Assembly: GCA_003250235.1 (NCBI GenBank)
Contig: QKGY01000092.1
Span: forward strand, 1 to 17,212
DNA from: Desulfuromonadaceae bacterium
Lineage (GTDB): Bacteria > Desulfobacterota > Desulfuromonadia > Desulfuromonadales > SZUA-540
Direction of reading: 5' to 3'
Length of the DNA stretch: 17,212 bases
Position 1 is the stretch's first letter. Every line of letters starts with the position of its first letter. Positions 1-6,389 of this stretch are shown in pieces. The notes beneath the pieces are model-generated. The model was not told the origin of the DNA and searched no databases. It worked only from the letters and a program-made list of their open reading frames with translations. Position numbers and translations under genes: made by a program.

Positions 1-663
1 TTTCTGGAAATGGTCCCGATGCTTCTGGCGCAGCGCGAGGACCCGGCTCATGTCCGCCTCGTTGAAGGTGGTGAGCATGGCCGTCTGTTGCCGTACGGAC
101 AGCAGGCGTTCCGCGATCTTCTTGCGGATAGGGGTCATCGGCTGGCGGGTGATGCGTGCGTCCGCATCGGGTTTCGTCTTGGGCTGTTCCGGGGTCGCCG
201 TAGCCTGAGGGTGGGGTGCGGGGGGCTCAGCCTTGGCCGGGGCGGGTGTTTCGGGGGCCCGCTGCACATCCTCCAGCGTGATTCGCCCTTCTTTGCCGGT
301 TCCGGAGATCGTGCTCAGGTCGATTCCCTTTTCCCGGGCCAGCTTGGCGGCGGCGGGATTGACCGGGGATTCCGACTTTGTTGGCGGCGGAGTCTTCTCC
401 TCGGTTTCCTTTTTGGCGGCGGCAGGCGCCTGGGCGGACTCGTCGATGGTGCCGATCACGGCCCCGATCTGCACCGTCTCACCCGGTTGGGCGGCAATGG
501 TGAGGATTCCGTCGGCCTCTGCCTGAATTTCCAGATTAATTTTATCCGTTTCCAGCTCGAGAAGCAGCTCATCCTTGCGGACGAAGTCTCCCGATGCCTT
601 ATGCCATTTTCCGATCACCGCTTCAAAAACGGATTCGCCGACCGGAGGGACTTTGATTTCCAT
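1..663 (-). CDS. sucB: 2-oxoglutarate dehydrogenase E2, dihydrolipoyl succinyltransferase (5' part, cut by window start)
   Basis: This is the N-terminal 221 residues of the E2 subunit, which transfers succinyl groups from E1 to CoA in the 2-oxoglutarate dehydrogenase complex. Residues 1-75 form a lipoyl domain, with the lipoylated lysine in the motif ELETDKINLEI. A Pro/Ala/Lys-rich linker follows. Next comes a peripheral subunit-binding domain (NPAAAKLAREKGIDLSTISGTG, here starting near residue 105), then another Pro-rich linker. The start of the catalytic domain (RQPMTPIRKKIAERLL, TTFNEADMS) lies at the window edge, so the active-site HxxxD is not visible. The ATG at 663 has GGAG eight bases upstream and lies 77 bases after the sucA stop, which points to one operon. 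The frame stays open through base 1. The identification is firm; choosing succinyl- over acetyltransferase rests mainly on the adjacent sucA. Confidence 0.95.
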   Translation of the reverse strand, partial: MEIKVPPVGESVFEAVIGKWHKASGDFVRKDELLLELETDKINLEIQAEADGILTIAAQPGETVQIGAVIGTIDESAQAPAAAKKETEEKTPPPTKSESPVNPAAAKLAREKGIDLSTISGTGKEGRITLEDVQRAPETPAPAKAEPPAPHPQATATPEQPKTKPDADARITRQPMTPIRKKIAERLLSVRQQTAMLTTFNEADMSRVLALRQKHRDHFQK

Positions 664-740
664 GGTGTTCTCCATGCTTGCTGGATGGGTGAAACGCATC
701 GGGGATGAAATGGGATTCCCGCCCGGTGCGCCGGTTATGC

Positions 741-3449
741 TCAGGATGGTTTTGGCGCCGGGCCGAAAGCCGCTTCGAGGATTTCCTCCTGCTCGGTGTT
801 ATGCAGCCGGTGAGAACCGACTGCCGGGGCGGCAGCCTGGTCGCGGCCAATATATTCGGGATCCTTGCCGGTCAGGTCAATCAGCTGGTGGCGGACGAAG
901 TCCCAGGCTCCGGCGTTGCGCGGCTCTTCCTGGATCCAGACCATGCGGGAGGCCTTTTTGAGCGGCGCCAGAATCTGCTTCAGCTTGTCTGCCCGCCAGG
1001 GGTAGAGCTGCTCCACTCTCAGCAGGGCCACATCGGTGCGTCCGGTTTCCTGCCGGCGTTTGGCCAGCTCGTAGTAGATTTTGCCGCTGCACAGAAACAC
1101 CGCGCTGATGTCCGCGGGCTTTTCGGCGGTAAGCAGGAACTCCTCAAAGCTCCCCTCGCTCAGGTCCTTGAGGGTGGAGCGGCAGTCGGGATGGCGCAGC
1201 AGGCTCTTAGGGGTAAAGACGATGAGCGGTCGTCGGAAGGGCTGTAGAACCTGGCGCCTGAGCAGATGGAAGAACTGCGCCGGCGACGAGGGGTTGACCA
1301 CCTGCAGGTTGTTGTCGGCGCACAGCTGAAGGTATCGCTCGATGCGGGCGCTTGAATGTTCGGCTCCCTGCCCCTCGAAACCGTGGGGCAGGAACATGGT
1401 GATGCCGCTGTAGCGGTCCCATTTGGTGCCGCTGCTGGCGATAAACTGGTCGATGATGACCTGTGCCCCGTTGGCGAAATCTCCGAACTGGGCTTCCCAG
1501 ATAACCAGGCCATAAGGGGTCTCCAGGGAGTATCCGTACTCAAAACCGAGAACGGCCACCTCAGAGAGCATGCTGTTGTAGATCTGGCATAGGGTGTTTT
1601 CCGCCGCGACGGCAGCCAGGGGCATGTAGGTCTGACCGTTCTTCAGGTCGACGAGCACGGCATGGCGATGGTTGAAGGTGCCTCGACGCACATCCTGACC
1701 GGACAGCCGCAAGCCCTTTCCCTGACGCAGAAGAGAGGCCATGGCCAGGTGCTCGGCATTACCCCAGTCGATCCCCTCTCCCTCCTCGATGGCTTTGCGC
1801 CGGGCTTCCAGCAGGGCGGCCACCTTGGGGTGCGGGGTAAAGCCCTCGGGTACCTGCGACAGCCGGTGTGCCAGCTCCCGCAGGGTGTCGGGATCGACGG
1901 CCGTCGTCACGGCATCGGTCGAGTACTCGCGGGCGATGTTCTTCCACTTGCCGAGAAAGCCTAGCTCCGGTGTCGTACCGGCTTCGCCGAGAGCTTTTTC
2001 CAGGCGTTGTTGGATGGCCCCCGCCATCGTATCGATGCGGCTTCTTTCGAGCCCCTGTTCTTCCAGCCGCCGGGCATAGATTTCATGCGCCGGAGGGCGG
2101 TTCTTGATTTTTTCGTACATGAGGGGCTGGGTGAAGAAAGGTTCGTCCCCCTCGTTGTGGCCATGGCGCCGGTAGCAGATGATTTCCATGACGACATCCT
2201 TGGCGAATTTCTGCCGATATTCGAGGGCGAGATCGGCTACATAGGCGGCGGCCTCGGGGTCTTCGCCATGGATGTGGAAGATCGGCACCATAAGCATCTT
2301 GGCCACGTCGGTGGCATAGAGGGTGGAGCGGGCCTCCGCCGCCACCGTGGTGAAGCCGATCTGGTTGTTGAGAACGATGTGCAGCGTTCCGCCGGTGCTG
2401 TATCCCTCGAGTTGGGAGAGGTTGAGGGTCTCGGCCACCATCCCCTGACCGGCGAAAGCGGCATCGCCATGGATGAGAACGGGAAGTATGGACTTCTCTC
2501 CGGTGGCGGCGATCTCGTCCTGACGGGCCCGGGTCTTGCCTTCGACAACCGCGTCCACCGCTTCGAGGTGGCTGGGGTTGGAGGCCATGGTCAGGTGCAG
2601 GTGCCCTTTGCCGGGGAATTCGTGGTCGATGGAAAATCCTTTGTGATATTTGACGTCTCCCTCGCCAACGAAATCGAACTCCTTGTTGTCCTGGAATTCG
2701 GAGAAGATATTTTCCAGCGGTTTGTGAAACGTATTGGCCAGAACGTTCAGACGACCCCGGTGGGCCATGCCGAGCACCAGGGTTTTCATGGCCATCGCCC
2801 CCGCCTTGTGGACCAGCCGGTCGAGCAGAGAGATAATGACCTCTCCTCCTTCGAGGCTGAAGCGTTTCTGCCCCAGGAATTTGCGGTGCAGAAAATTTTC
2901 GAACAGGGTGGCTTCCTGAAGTTTTTCCAGGATGGTCAGCTTTTGTTCCATCGTCCACTCTGCGCGGTTACGGCAGCTCTCCATACGGTTTTTCAGCCAC
3001 TGGCGCTCCTCGGGGTTCTGGATGTGCATGAATTCCACACCGATGGAGCGGCAATAGGTTTCCTTCAAGGTTTCCAGGATTTCCCGCAGGGTGGCGCTGT
3101 CCTTGATGAAGCGCTTGGTATGAAAAACCGTATCGAGGTCGGAGGCGTCGAGATCGAATTCTTTCAAGTCGAGAAGCGGGTGGGAGACCGGACAGGGATT
3201 CAGCGGGTCGGTGCAGGCCAGCAAATGGCCGATATCCCGGTATCGGTAAATCAGCGACTGGACCGCGGATTGTTTCAGTGCCGCTTGCGGGGACGTGACC
3301 GCTTCCTGGGGACCGGGAGGGGTTTGCTGACCCAGGTCGAAACCTTCAAAAAACAGGTGCCACTCGCGGGGGACCTGGTCGGGGTTTTCTTTCCACTGGG
3401 TGTAGAGGGATTCGACGTATTCGGGGCTGATATTGGATAAGAAGGTCAT
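741..3449 (-). CDS. sucA: 2-oxoglutarate dehydrogenase E1 component
   Basis: This is the thiamine-diphosphate-dependent E1 subunit, which decarboxylates 2-oxoglutarate and reductively succinylates the E2 lipoyl group. From the ATG at 3449 it is 902 residues, near the usual 900-950. It begins MTFLSNISPEYVESLY, the usual E1 N-terminus. Family motifs in order are GMAHRGRLNVLANTF, SNPSHLEAVDAVVEGKTR, the ThDP/Mg site from HGDAAFAGQG to NNQIGFTT, RRHGHNEGDEP, and the C-terminal QEEPRNAGAWDFV. The frame stays open up to an ATG at 3554, but a good promoter -10 (3530-3535) lies downstream of that ATG, so the longer form is unlikely. No strong ribosome binding site precedes 3449, so the exact start carries some doubt. 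sucB follows after 77 bases. In relatives such as Geobacter this complex coexists with a ferredoxin-dependent 2-oxoglutarate oxidoreductase; this window cannot show whether that holds here. Confidence 0.97.
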   Translation of the reverse strand: MTFLSNISPEYVESLYTQWKENPDQVPREWHLFFEGFDLGQQTPPGPQEAVTSPQAALKQSAVQSLIYRYRDIGHLLACTDPLNPCPVSHPLLDLKEFDLDASDLDTVFHTKRFIKDSATLREILETLKETYCRSIGVEFMHIQNPEERQWLKNRMESCRNRAEWTMEQKLTILEKLQEATLFENFLHRKFLGQKRFSLEGGEVIISLLDRLVHKAGAMAMKTLVLGMAHRGRLNVLANTFHKPLENIFSEFQDNKEFDFVGEGDVKYHKGFSIDHEFPGKGHLHLTMASNPSHLEAVDAVVEGKTRARQDEIAATGEKSILPVLIHGDAAFAGQGMVAETLNLSQLEGYSTGGTLHIVLNNQIGFTTVAAEARSTLYATDVAKMLMVPIFHIHGEDPEAAAYVADLALEYRQKFAKDVVMEIICYRRHGHNEGDEPFFTQPLMYEKIKNRPPAHEIYARRLEEQGLERSRIDTMAGAIQQRLEKALGEAGTTPELGFLGKWKNIAREYSTDAVTTAVDPDTLRELAHRLSQVPEGFTPHPKVAALLEARRKAIEEGEGIDWGNAEHLAMASLLRQGKGLRLSGQDVRRGTFNHRHAVLVDLKNGQTYMPLAAVAAENTLCQIYNSMLSEVAVLGFEYGYSLETPYGLVIWEAQFGDFANGAQVIIDQFIASSGTKWDRYSGITMFLPHGFEGQGAEHSSARIERYLQLCADNNLQVVNPSSPAQFFHLLRRQVLQPFRRPLIVFTPKSLLRHPDCRSTLKDLSEGSFEEFLLTAEKPADISAVFLCSGKIYYELAKRRQETGRTDVALLRVEQLYPWRADKLKQILAPLKKASRMVWIQEEPRNAGAWDFVRHQLIDLTGKDPEYIGRDQAAAPAVGSHRLHNTEQEEILEAAFGPAPKPS

Positions 3450-3529
3450 GGTGTCGTCAGTCAGGTAAGGGGTGAGCGTCCGTGTGAGGTTTTGCGCCGG
3501 ACCGGCCATTCCGAAGGAACAACCCATGA

Positions 3530-3558
3530 AGTATAGCAGGAGGGGAGGCGACATGCAA
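3530..3558 (-). promoter_or_regulatory. Probable sigma-70-type promoter of sucAB
   Basis: Read on the minus strand, a TTGCAT -35 (3553-3558) is followed after 17 bases by a TATACT -10 (3530-3535, five of six consensus bases). Transcription would start near 3523, giving a leader of roughly 75 bases before the chosen sucA ATG at 3449. This supports 3449 over the upstream in-frame ATG at 3554. Confidence 0.55.
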
Positions 3559-3618
3559 TTGGATGAGAGTCAATGTTTCCGGGGTGTTCAGAGCGCAGCC
3601 GCGCAGGCTGTACGGTTT

Positions 3619-3647
3619 TTGACAAGGGAGGGGTGGCCTGTTACCTT
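3619..3647 (+). promoter_or_regulatory. Probable promoter of the small selenoprotein candidate
   Basis: A perfect TTGACA (3619-3624), a 17-base spacer and TACCTT (3642-3647, three of six consensus bases) point toward the small gene at 3680. The predicted start near 3654 leaves a leader of about 26 bases, which includes the AGGAG ribosome binding site at 3667-3671. It lies back to back with the sucAB promoter. Confidence 0.5.
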
Positions 3648-3679
3648 GAAAGAACAGGGGATTTTCAGGAGATCACATA

Positions 3680-3847
3680 ATGATGACGACGGTTATCGGA
3701 TGGCTGGTGGCGGGGGGAGCGCTGGGTGGCCTTTTGGGATATCTGGGCGAGCGTAAGGCCTGCGACTCCTGAGGCCCCCTTCCCGGTCCCTGGTTGGGGA
3801 TGATCCTGGGTGCCATTTTGGCCGCAATGCTTGCCTTGAGCATCTGA
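3680..3847 (+). CDS. Small membrane protein with in-frame UGA, candidate selenoprotein (55 residues)
   Basis: An AGGAG ribosome binding site (3667-3671) lies eight bases before tandem ATGs. Codons 1-30 encode a Gly/Ala-rich membrane segment (IGWLVAGGALGGLLGYLG) and then ERKACDS. Codon 31 is TGA (3770-3772). The same frame continues as GPLPG and a second membrane helix (WLGMILGAILAAMLALSI) to a TGA stop at 3845-3847. If read through, the product has two short helices joined by a loop carrying a CxxU motif (Cys28, Sec31), a typical redox pair. A SECIS-like hairpin begins right after the UGA. The layout recalls small two-helix proteins with a cysteine motif in the loop (DUF6132-like), but I cannot verify membership. 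The alternative is a 30-residue peptide ending at the first TGA, which would leave the second helix unexplained. The function is unknown. Incorporation requires selABCD elsewhere in the genome. Confidence 0.62.
3782..3810 (+). promoter_or_regulatory. Candidate bacterial SECIS element
   Basis: A hairpin lies directly downstream of the in-frame UGA at 3770-3772. The lower stem pairs CCCGG (3782-3786) with CTGGG (3806-3810), including one G-U pair. The upper stem pairs CCCT (3788-3791) with GGGG (3796-3799), optionally extended by T3787-A3800. The apical loop is GGTT (3792-3795). The first loop G is 19 bases after the UGA; in E. coli fdhF, as I recall it, the GGU loop begins 18 bases after the UGA. 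A U at 3787 sits at the base of the upper stem, near the position of the fdhF bulged U. The GGU-type loop and spacing are what SelB recognises in known bacterial elements. The pairing was worked out by eye. Confidence 0.6.
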
Positions 3848-3856
3848 AAGACAGGG

Positions 3857-3907
3857 TTTCAGAGCCTCTGAAAGAGACGGACACCTTGGCTGATAGCCTG
3901 CGTCCGT
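3857..3907. repeat. Two successive inverted repeats between the two small genes
   Basis: TTTCAGAG and CTCTGAAA form a near-perfect palindrome at 3857-3873. ACGGAC (3877-3882) pairs with GTCCGT (3902-3907), enclosing an inner GGCT-GAT-AGCC hairpin at 3888-3898. They follow the stop of the selenoprotein candidate by 9 bases. No T-tract follows on either strand, so they are not classical intrinsic terminators. They may end or stabilise the two convergent short transcripts. Confidence 0.45.
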
Positions 3908-3915
3908 GAGTGTGG

Positions 3916-3933
3916 GCCCTGGTTTGTCAGGGC
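3916..3933. repeat. GCCCTG/CAGGGC hairpin over the 3' end of the 31-residue gene
   Basis: GCCCTG (3916-3921) and CAGGGC (3928-3933) form a perfect six-base stem with a six-base loop. The stop codon of the small minus-strand gene (3927-3929) lies inside the structure. There is no T-tract. It could be a processing or transcript-end structure. Confidence 0.4.
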
Positions 3934-4022
3934 AATTCATCTCTGGAGAGGAAGAGGATGGACATGAGTGCGACTCCCAGAAAAAATCCTGCCCAGATGG
4001 ATGCCGTAACAATCCAGAACAT
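3927..4022 (-). CDS. Predicted 31-residue single-helix membrane peptide
   Basis: On the minus strand a GGAGGT ribosome binding site (4028-4033) lies five bases before an ATG at 4020-4022. The frame encodes 31 residues ending in TGA. Residues 2-25 form one membrane helix (MFWIVTASIWAGFFLGVALM, then SILFL), followed by a short charged tail, SRDELP. The Gly-x(3)-Gly spacing within the helix and the polar tail resemble other tiny bacterial membrane proteins of the 'GxFxGxxxM' style. I do not recognise a specific family. It points toward the selenoprotein candidate, whose end lies 80 bases away. The strong ribosome binding site and a clean helix with no interruption are the case for a real gene. 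The short length means chance cannot be excluded. Confidence 0.5.
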   Translation of the reverse strand: MFWIVTASIWAGFFLGVALMSILFLSRDELP

Positions 4023-4050
4023 AGCCTACCTCCACGTATGGAACAGATTT

Positions 4051-4086
4051 TCAGCCGGATCAACTCCTTTTGACGCGTCAGCCGGA
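4051..4086 (+). repeat. Direct repeat TCAGCCGGA flanking a promoter -35
   Basis: TCAGCCGGA occurs at 4051-4059 and 4078-4086, 27 bases apart. The two copies flank the TTGACG element of the predicted promoter for the TVP38-like gene, the second copy lying in its spacer. This is a plausible operator for a regulator binding two sites, but only two copies are visible. Confidence 0.3.
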
Positions 4087-4098
4087 AAAAGGTTTACT
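4070..4098 (+). promoter_or_regulatory. Probable promoter of the TVP38-like / disulfide oxidoreductase operon
   Basis: TTGACG (4070-4075, five of six), a 17-base spacer and TTTACT (4093-4098, four of six) precede the gene starting at 4170. The predicted leader is about 65 bases. The 9-base direct repeat at 4051 and 4078 overlaps this region. Confidence 0.45.
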
Positions 4099-4169
4099 CC
4101 GGTCGTTGCAAAATCGGAAAAAATGATCGACAAAAGACAGCGTCCTTTTTTTAGCGGCAGGGTTACACC

Positions 4170-4892
4170 ATGCGTACGAAAAAAATATTTCTTTTGGTTT
4201 TGATCATCCTGGCTGTCCTGGCATTTTTCCTCCTGGACCTGGGCCGATTTCTGACCCTTGAGTCCCTTCAGGCCAACCGCATGACGGTTGTGGATTTCTA
4301 CCGCACGCACAAAACCCTGACAATGGGGCTTTTTGTCGGCATCTACCTGGTTCAGACGGCCCTCTCCCTTCCCGGGGCTGCGATTCTTACGCTGGCAGCC
4401 GGAGGCATTTTCGGGGTAATCACGGGAACGTTGCTGGCCAACCTGGGGGCGACCCTCGGGGCCACCCTGGCCTTTGTGCTGGTGCGGTACCTTTTCGGCG
4501 AAACCGTGCGACGGAAATTTGGAGGGCGGCTGGAAAGACTGAATCGTGAGCTCGAGCACGAAGGGCTTCATTACTTGCTCTTTCTGCGTCTGGTTCCGCT
4601 CTTTCCTTTTTTCCTCATCAATTTGGCGGCCGGTTTGACCCGCCTGCCCCTGCGCACCTTTTTTCTCGGCACCCTGCTCGGCATCGTCCCGGGGAGTTTC
4701 GTCTATGCCAATGCCGGCGCGAGCCTTGCCTCGATTACAAGTCTGCAGGATATCGTCTCACCGCGGGTGCTGCTCTCCTTCGCACTGCTGGGGGTGTTTG
4801 CTCTGATTCCCGTCATGTACCGAAAAGTCCGTAGCCGTCGCCCCACTGACCTTCCTGGGGAAAAGGAGCCCGATCACCATGACACGCTTTGA
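4170..4892 (+). CDS. TVP38/TMEM64-family (SNARE-associated/DedA-like) membrane protein
   Basis: This is a 240-residue integral membrane protein of the VTT (SNARE_assoc) superfamily. Family members are linked to lipid scrambling/flipping and envelope homeostasis; its substrate here is unknown. Residues 5-25 form an N-terminal helix. The core has the glycine-rich LPGAAILTLAAGGIFG, the GATLGATLAF re-entrant-type segment, the charged linker FGGRLERLNRELEHEG, then FLRLVPLFPFFLINLAAGLT and PGSFVYANAGA, which are the conserved VTT blocks. A final helix near 200-215 precedes a charged tail. The start is preceded by AGGG about nine bases upstream. The last 14 bases overlap the start of the flavoprotein gene, implying translational coupling. 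As I recall, these two protein types also occur fused in other bacteria, which supports a joint role. Confidence 0.9.
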   Translation: MRTKKIFLLVLIILAVLAFFLLDLGRFLTLESLQANRMTVVDFYRTHKTLTMGLFVGIYLVQTALSLPGAAILTLAAGGIFGVITGTLLANLGATLGATLAFVLVRYLFGETVRRKFGGRLERLNRELEHEGLHYLLFLRLVPLFPFFLINLAAGLTRLPLRTFFLGTLLGIVPGSFVYANAGASLASITSLQDIVSPRVLLSFALLGVFALIPVMYRKVRSRRPTDLPGEKEPDHHDTL

Positions 4893-6342
4893 ATACGATC
4901 TCGGCATACTCGGCGGGGGGGCCGCCGGGTTGACGGCCGCTGCCGGAGGCGCCCAGTTCGGGGCCAAGACCCTGCTCATCGAGAGGGCGGAACAATTGGG
5001 GGGGGATTGCCTTCACACCGGCTGCGTGCCCTCCAAAACGCTGCTTCGGACGGCGTCTTTGTGGTCACAGGTTCGCCGGGCCGGGGATTTCGGCCTTCCT
5101 TCCCTCGATCTGCCTGCCGTGGAGCTGGGTCGGGTGATGGATCGGGTGCATTCGGTCATCGCGACCATTCAGAAGCATGACTCTCCTGAACGGTTTGCCG
5201 GGTTGGGGGTGGATGTGCGCTTCGGCCAGGCGCGGTTTGTCGATGCCCATACGGTCGAACTGGACGGGCAGAGGCTTTCGGCCCGTTCCTGGATTCTCGC
5301 CACAGGGTCCCGTTCGATGATCCCGCCGGTGGAGGGCCTGGCATCCTTGTCCTTCTGGACCAACGAGAACGTTTTTCATCAGCAGACGCTCCCCCAACGC
5401 CTCCTGATCCTGGGCGGCGGCCCCATCGGCGTGGAAATGGCGCAGGCATTTCAGAGACTCGGATCGCAGGTTACCGTGGTTGAGCTGGCCGAGCAGATCC
5501 TGGGACCGGAAGATCCGGATATGGCGGCCATCCTGCTCGAGCGGATGCGATCCGAAGGAGTGACCCTGCTGACGGGAATCCGGGTGGTCAAAGCCTCCCG
5601 GGAAAACGGTGTCTTTCGTCTTCATGTCCGTTCGGCTCTGGGCGAAGACACCGAGCGGATTCTCGAAGGGGAGGCCCTTCTGGTGGCTGCGGGACGCAGC
5701 CCGAACGTCGAGCACCTGGACCTGGAGACGGCCGGGGTGGCTTACTCGGCCAAAGGCATCCCGGTGGATGACCGGATGCGTACCAGCGTCCCCCATATCT
5801 ATGCCGTCGGCGACGTGACGGGGCGCTATCTGTTTACCCACGTGGCCGGGTACGAAGCGGGGATCGCCCTGAGCAACAGCGTGCTGCATCTTCCGCGCAG
5901 AGCGGATTACCGCCGGGTTCCCTGGTGTACCTATACCGATCCGGAAATCGCCTCCGTCGGTCTCAACGAAAAGCGGGCCAAGGAAGAGGGGCTGGACTAC
6001 CGGATCATCGAAGAGGCGTTCAGTGACAATGATCGGGCACAGGCCGAAGGGGAAACGGCGGGGAAGATCAAGATTCTCGTCGATCCCAGAGGACGGGTGA
6101 TGGGCTGCCAGATTGCCGGCCCACACGCCGGCGAACTGATCCACGAATGGGTGGCGGTCATCAACGGCGGGGTCAAGCTGACGACCGTGGCCGGGGCGAT
6201 TCATACCTACCCGACCCTGGCGGAGATTTCCAAAAAGACCGCTGCGGACTATGTGGCTGAAAAGCTGTTCTCGGATCGGGTGCGCAAATTTCTCCATGTG
6301 CTCTTTCGGCTCCAGGGAGAGGTCCATCTTCCGAAAGAGTAG
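4879..6342 (+). CDS. MerA/Lpd-like FAD-dependent pyridine nucleotide-disulfide oxidoreductase
   Basis: This is a 487-residue class I flavoprotein disulfide reductase. The FAD-binding GGGAAG lies at residues 12-17. The redox-active pair is Cys44/Cys49 in GGDCLHTGCVPSK. The NAD(P)H-binding LILGGGPIGVEMAQ lies near residue 175. A second FAD motif, IYAVGDVTG, is near 305. The dimerisation domain carries the catalytic-base motif IHTYPTLAE, with the His...Glu pair intact. It is closest in style to proteins annotated as mercuric reductase. However, it lacks both an N-terminal heavy-metal domain and the C-terminal vicinal cysteines needed for Hg(II) transfer (it ends LHVLFRLQGEVHLPKE), so true MerA activity is unlikely. 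It could serve as a lipoamide dehydrogenase, but GGDCLHTGC differs from the usual GGTCLNxGC. Overlap with the TVP38-like gene suggests a membrane-linked thiol/disulfide function. The substrate is unknown. Confidence 0.9.
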   Translation: MTRFEYDLGILGGGAAGLTAAAGGAQFGAKTLLIERAEQLGGDCLHTGCVPSKTLLRTASLWSQVRRAGDFGLPSLDLPAVELGRVMDRVHSVIATIQKHDSPERFAGLGVDVRFGQARFVDAHTVELDGQRLSARSWILATGSRSMIPPVEGLASLSFWTNENVFHQQTLPQRLLILGGGPIGVEMAQAFQRLGSQVTVVELAEQILGPEDPDMAAILLERMRSEGVTLLTGIRVVKASRENGVFRLHVRSALGEDTERILEGEALLVAAGRSPNVEHLDLETAGVAYSAKGIPVDDRMRTSVPHIYAVGDVTGRYLFTHVAGYEAGIALSNSVLHLPRRADYRRVPWCTYTDPEIASVGLNEKRAKEEGLDYRIIEEAFSDNDRAQAEGETAGKIKILVDPRGRVMGCQIAGPHAGELIHEWVAVINGGVKLTTVAGAIHTYPTLAEISKKTAADYVAEKLFSDRVRKFLHVLFRLQGEVHLPKE

Positions 6343-6389
6343 AAGATTGTACGGCGTGGGCGAGGGACAGGGGAGGCAAGGAGGTGAAA

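Noticed and set aside
2007..3440. Long open frame (477 codons) on the plus strand
   Set aside because: It is antisense to sucA, whose minus-strand translation carries every family motif. High GC makes long antisense frames common. The product is low-complexity and resembles no family.
3449..3554. Upstream in-frame ATG (3554) as the sucA start
   Set aside because: The extra 35 residues have no family similarity, and the likely -10 box lies inside them.
3665..4063. Open frame of 132 codons on the minus strand across the gap
   Set aside because: The composition is Ser/Pro/Arg-rich with no helix or domain. It overlaps two small frames with good ribosome binding sites and membrane-helix character.
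4879..6342. Naming the flavoprotein merA
   Set aside because: There is no N-terminal metal-binding domain, no C-terminal vicinal Cys pair, and no merR/merT/merP nearby.
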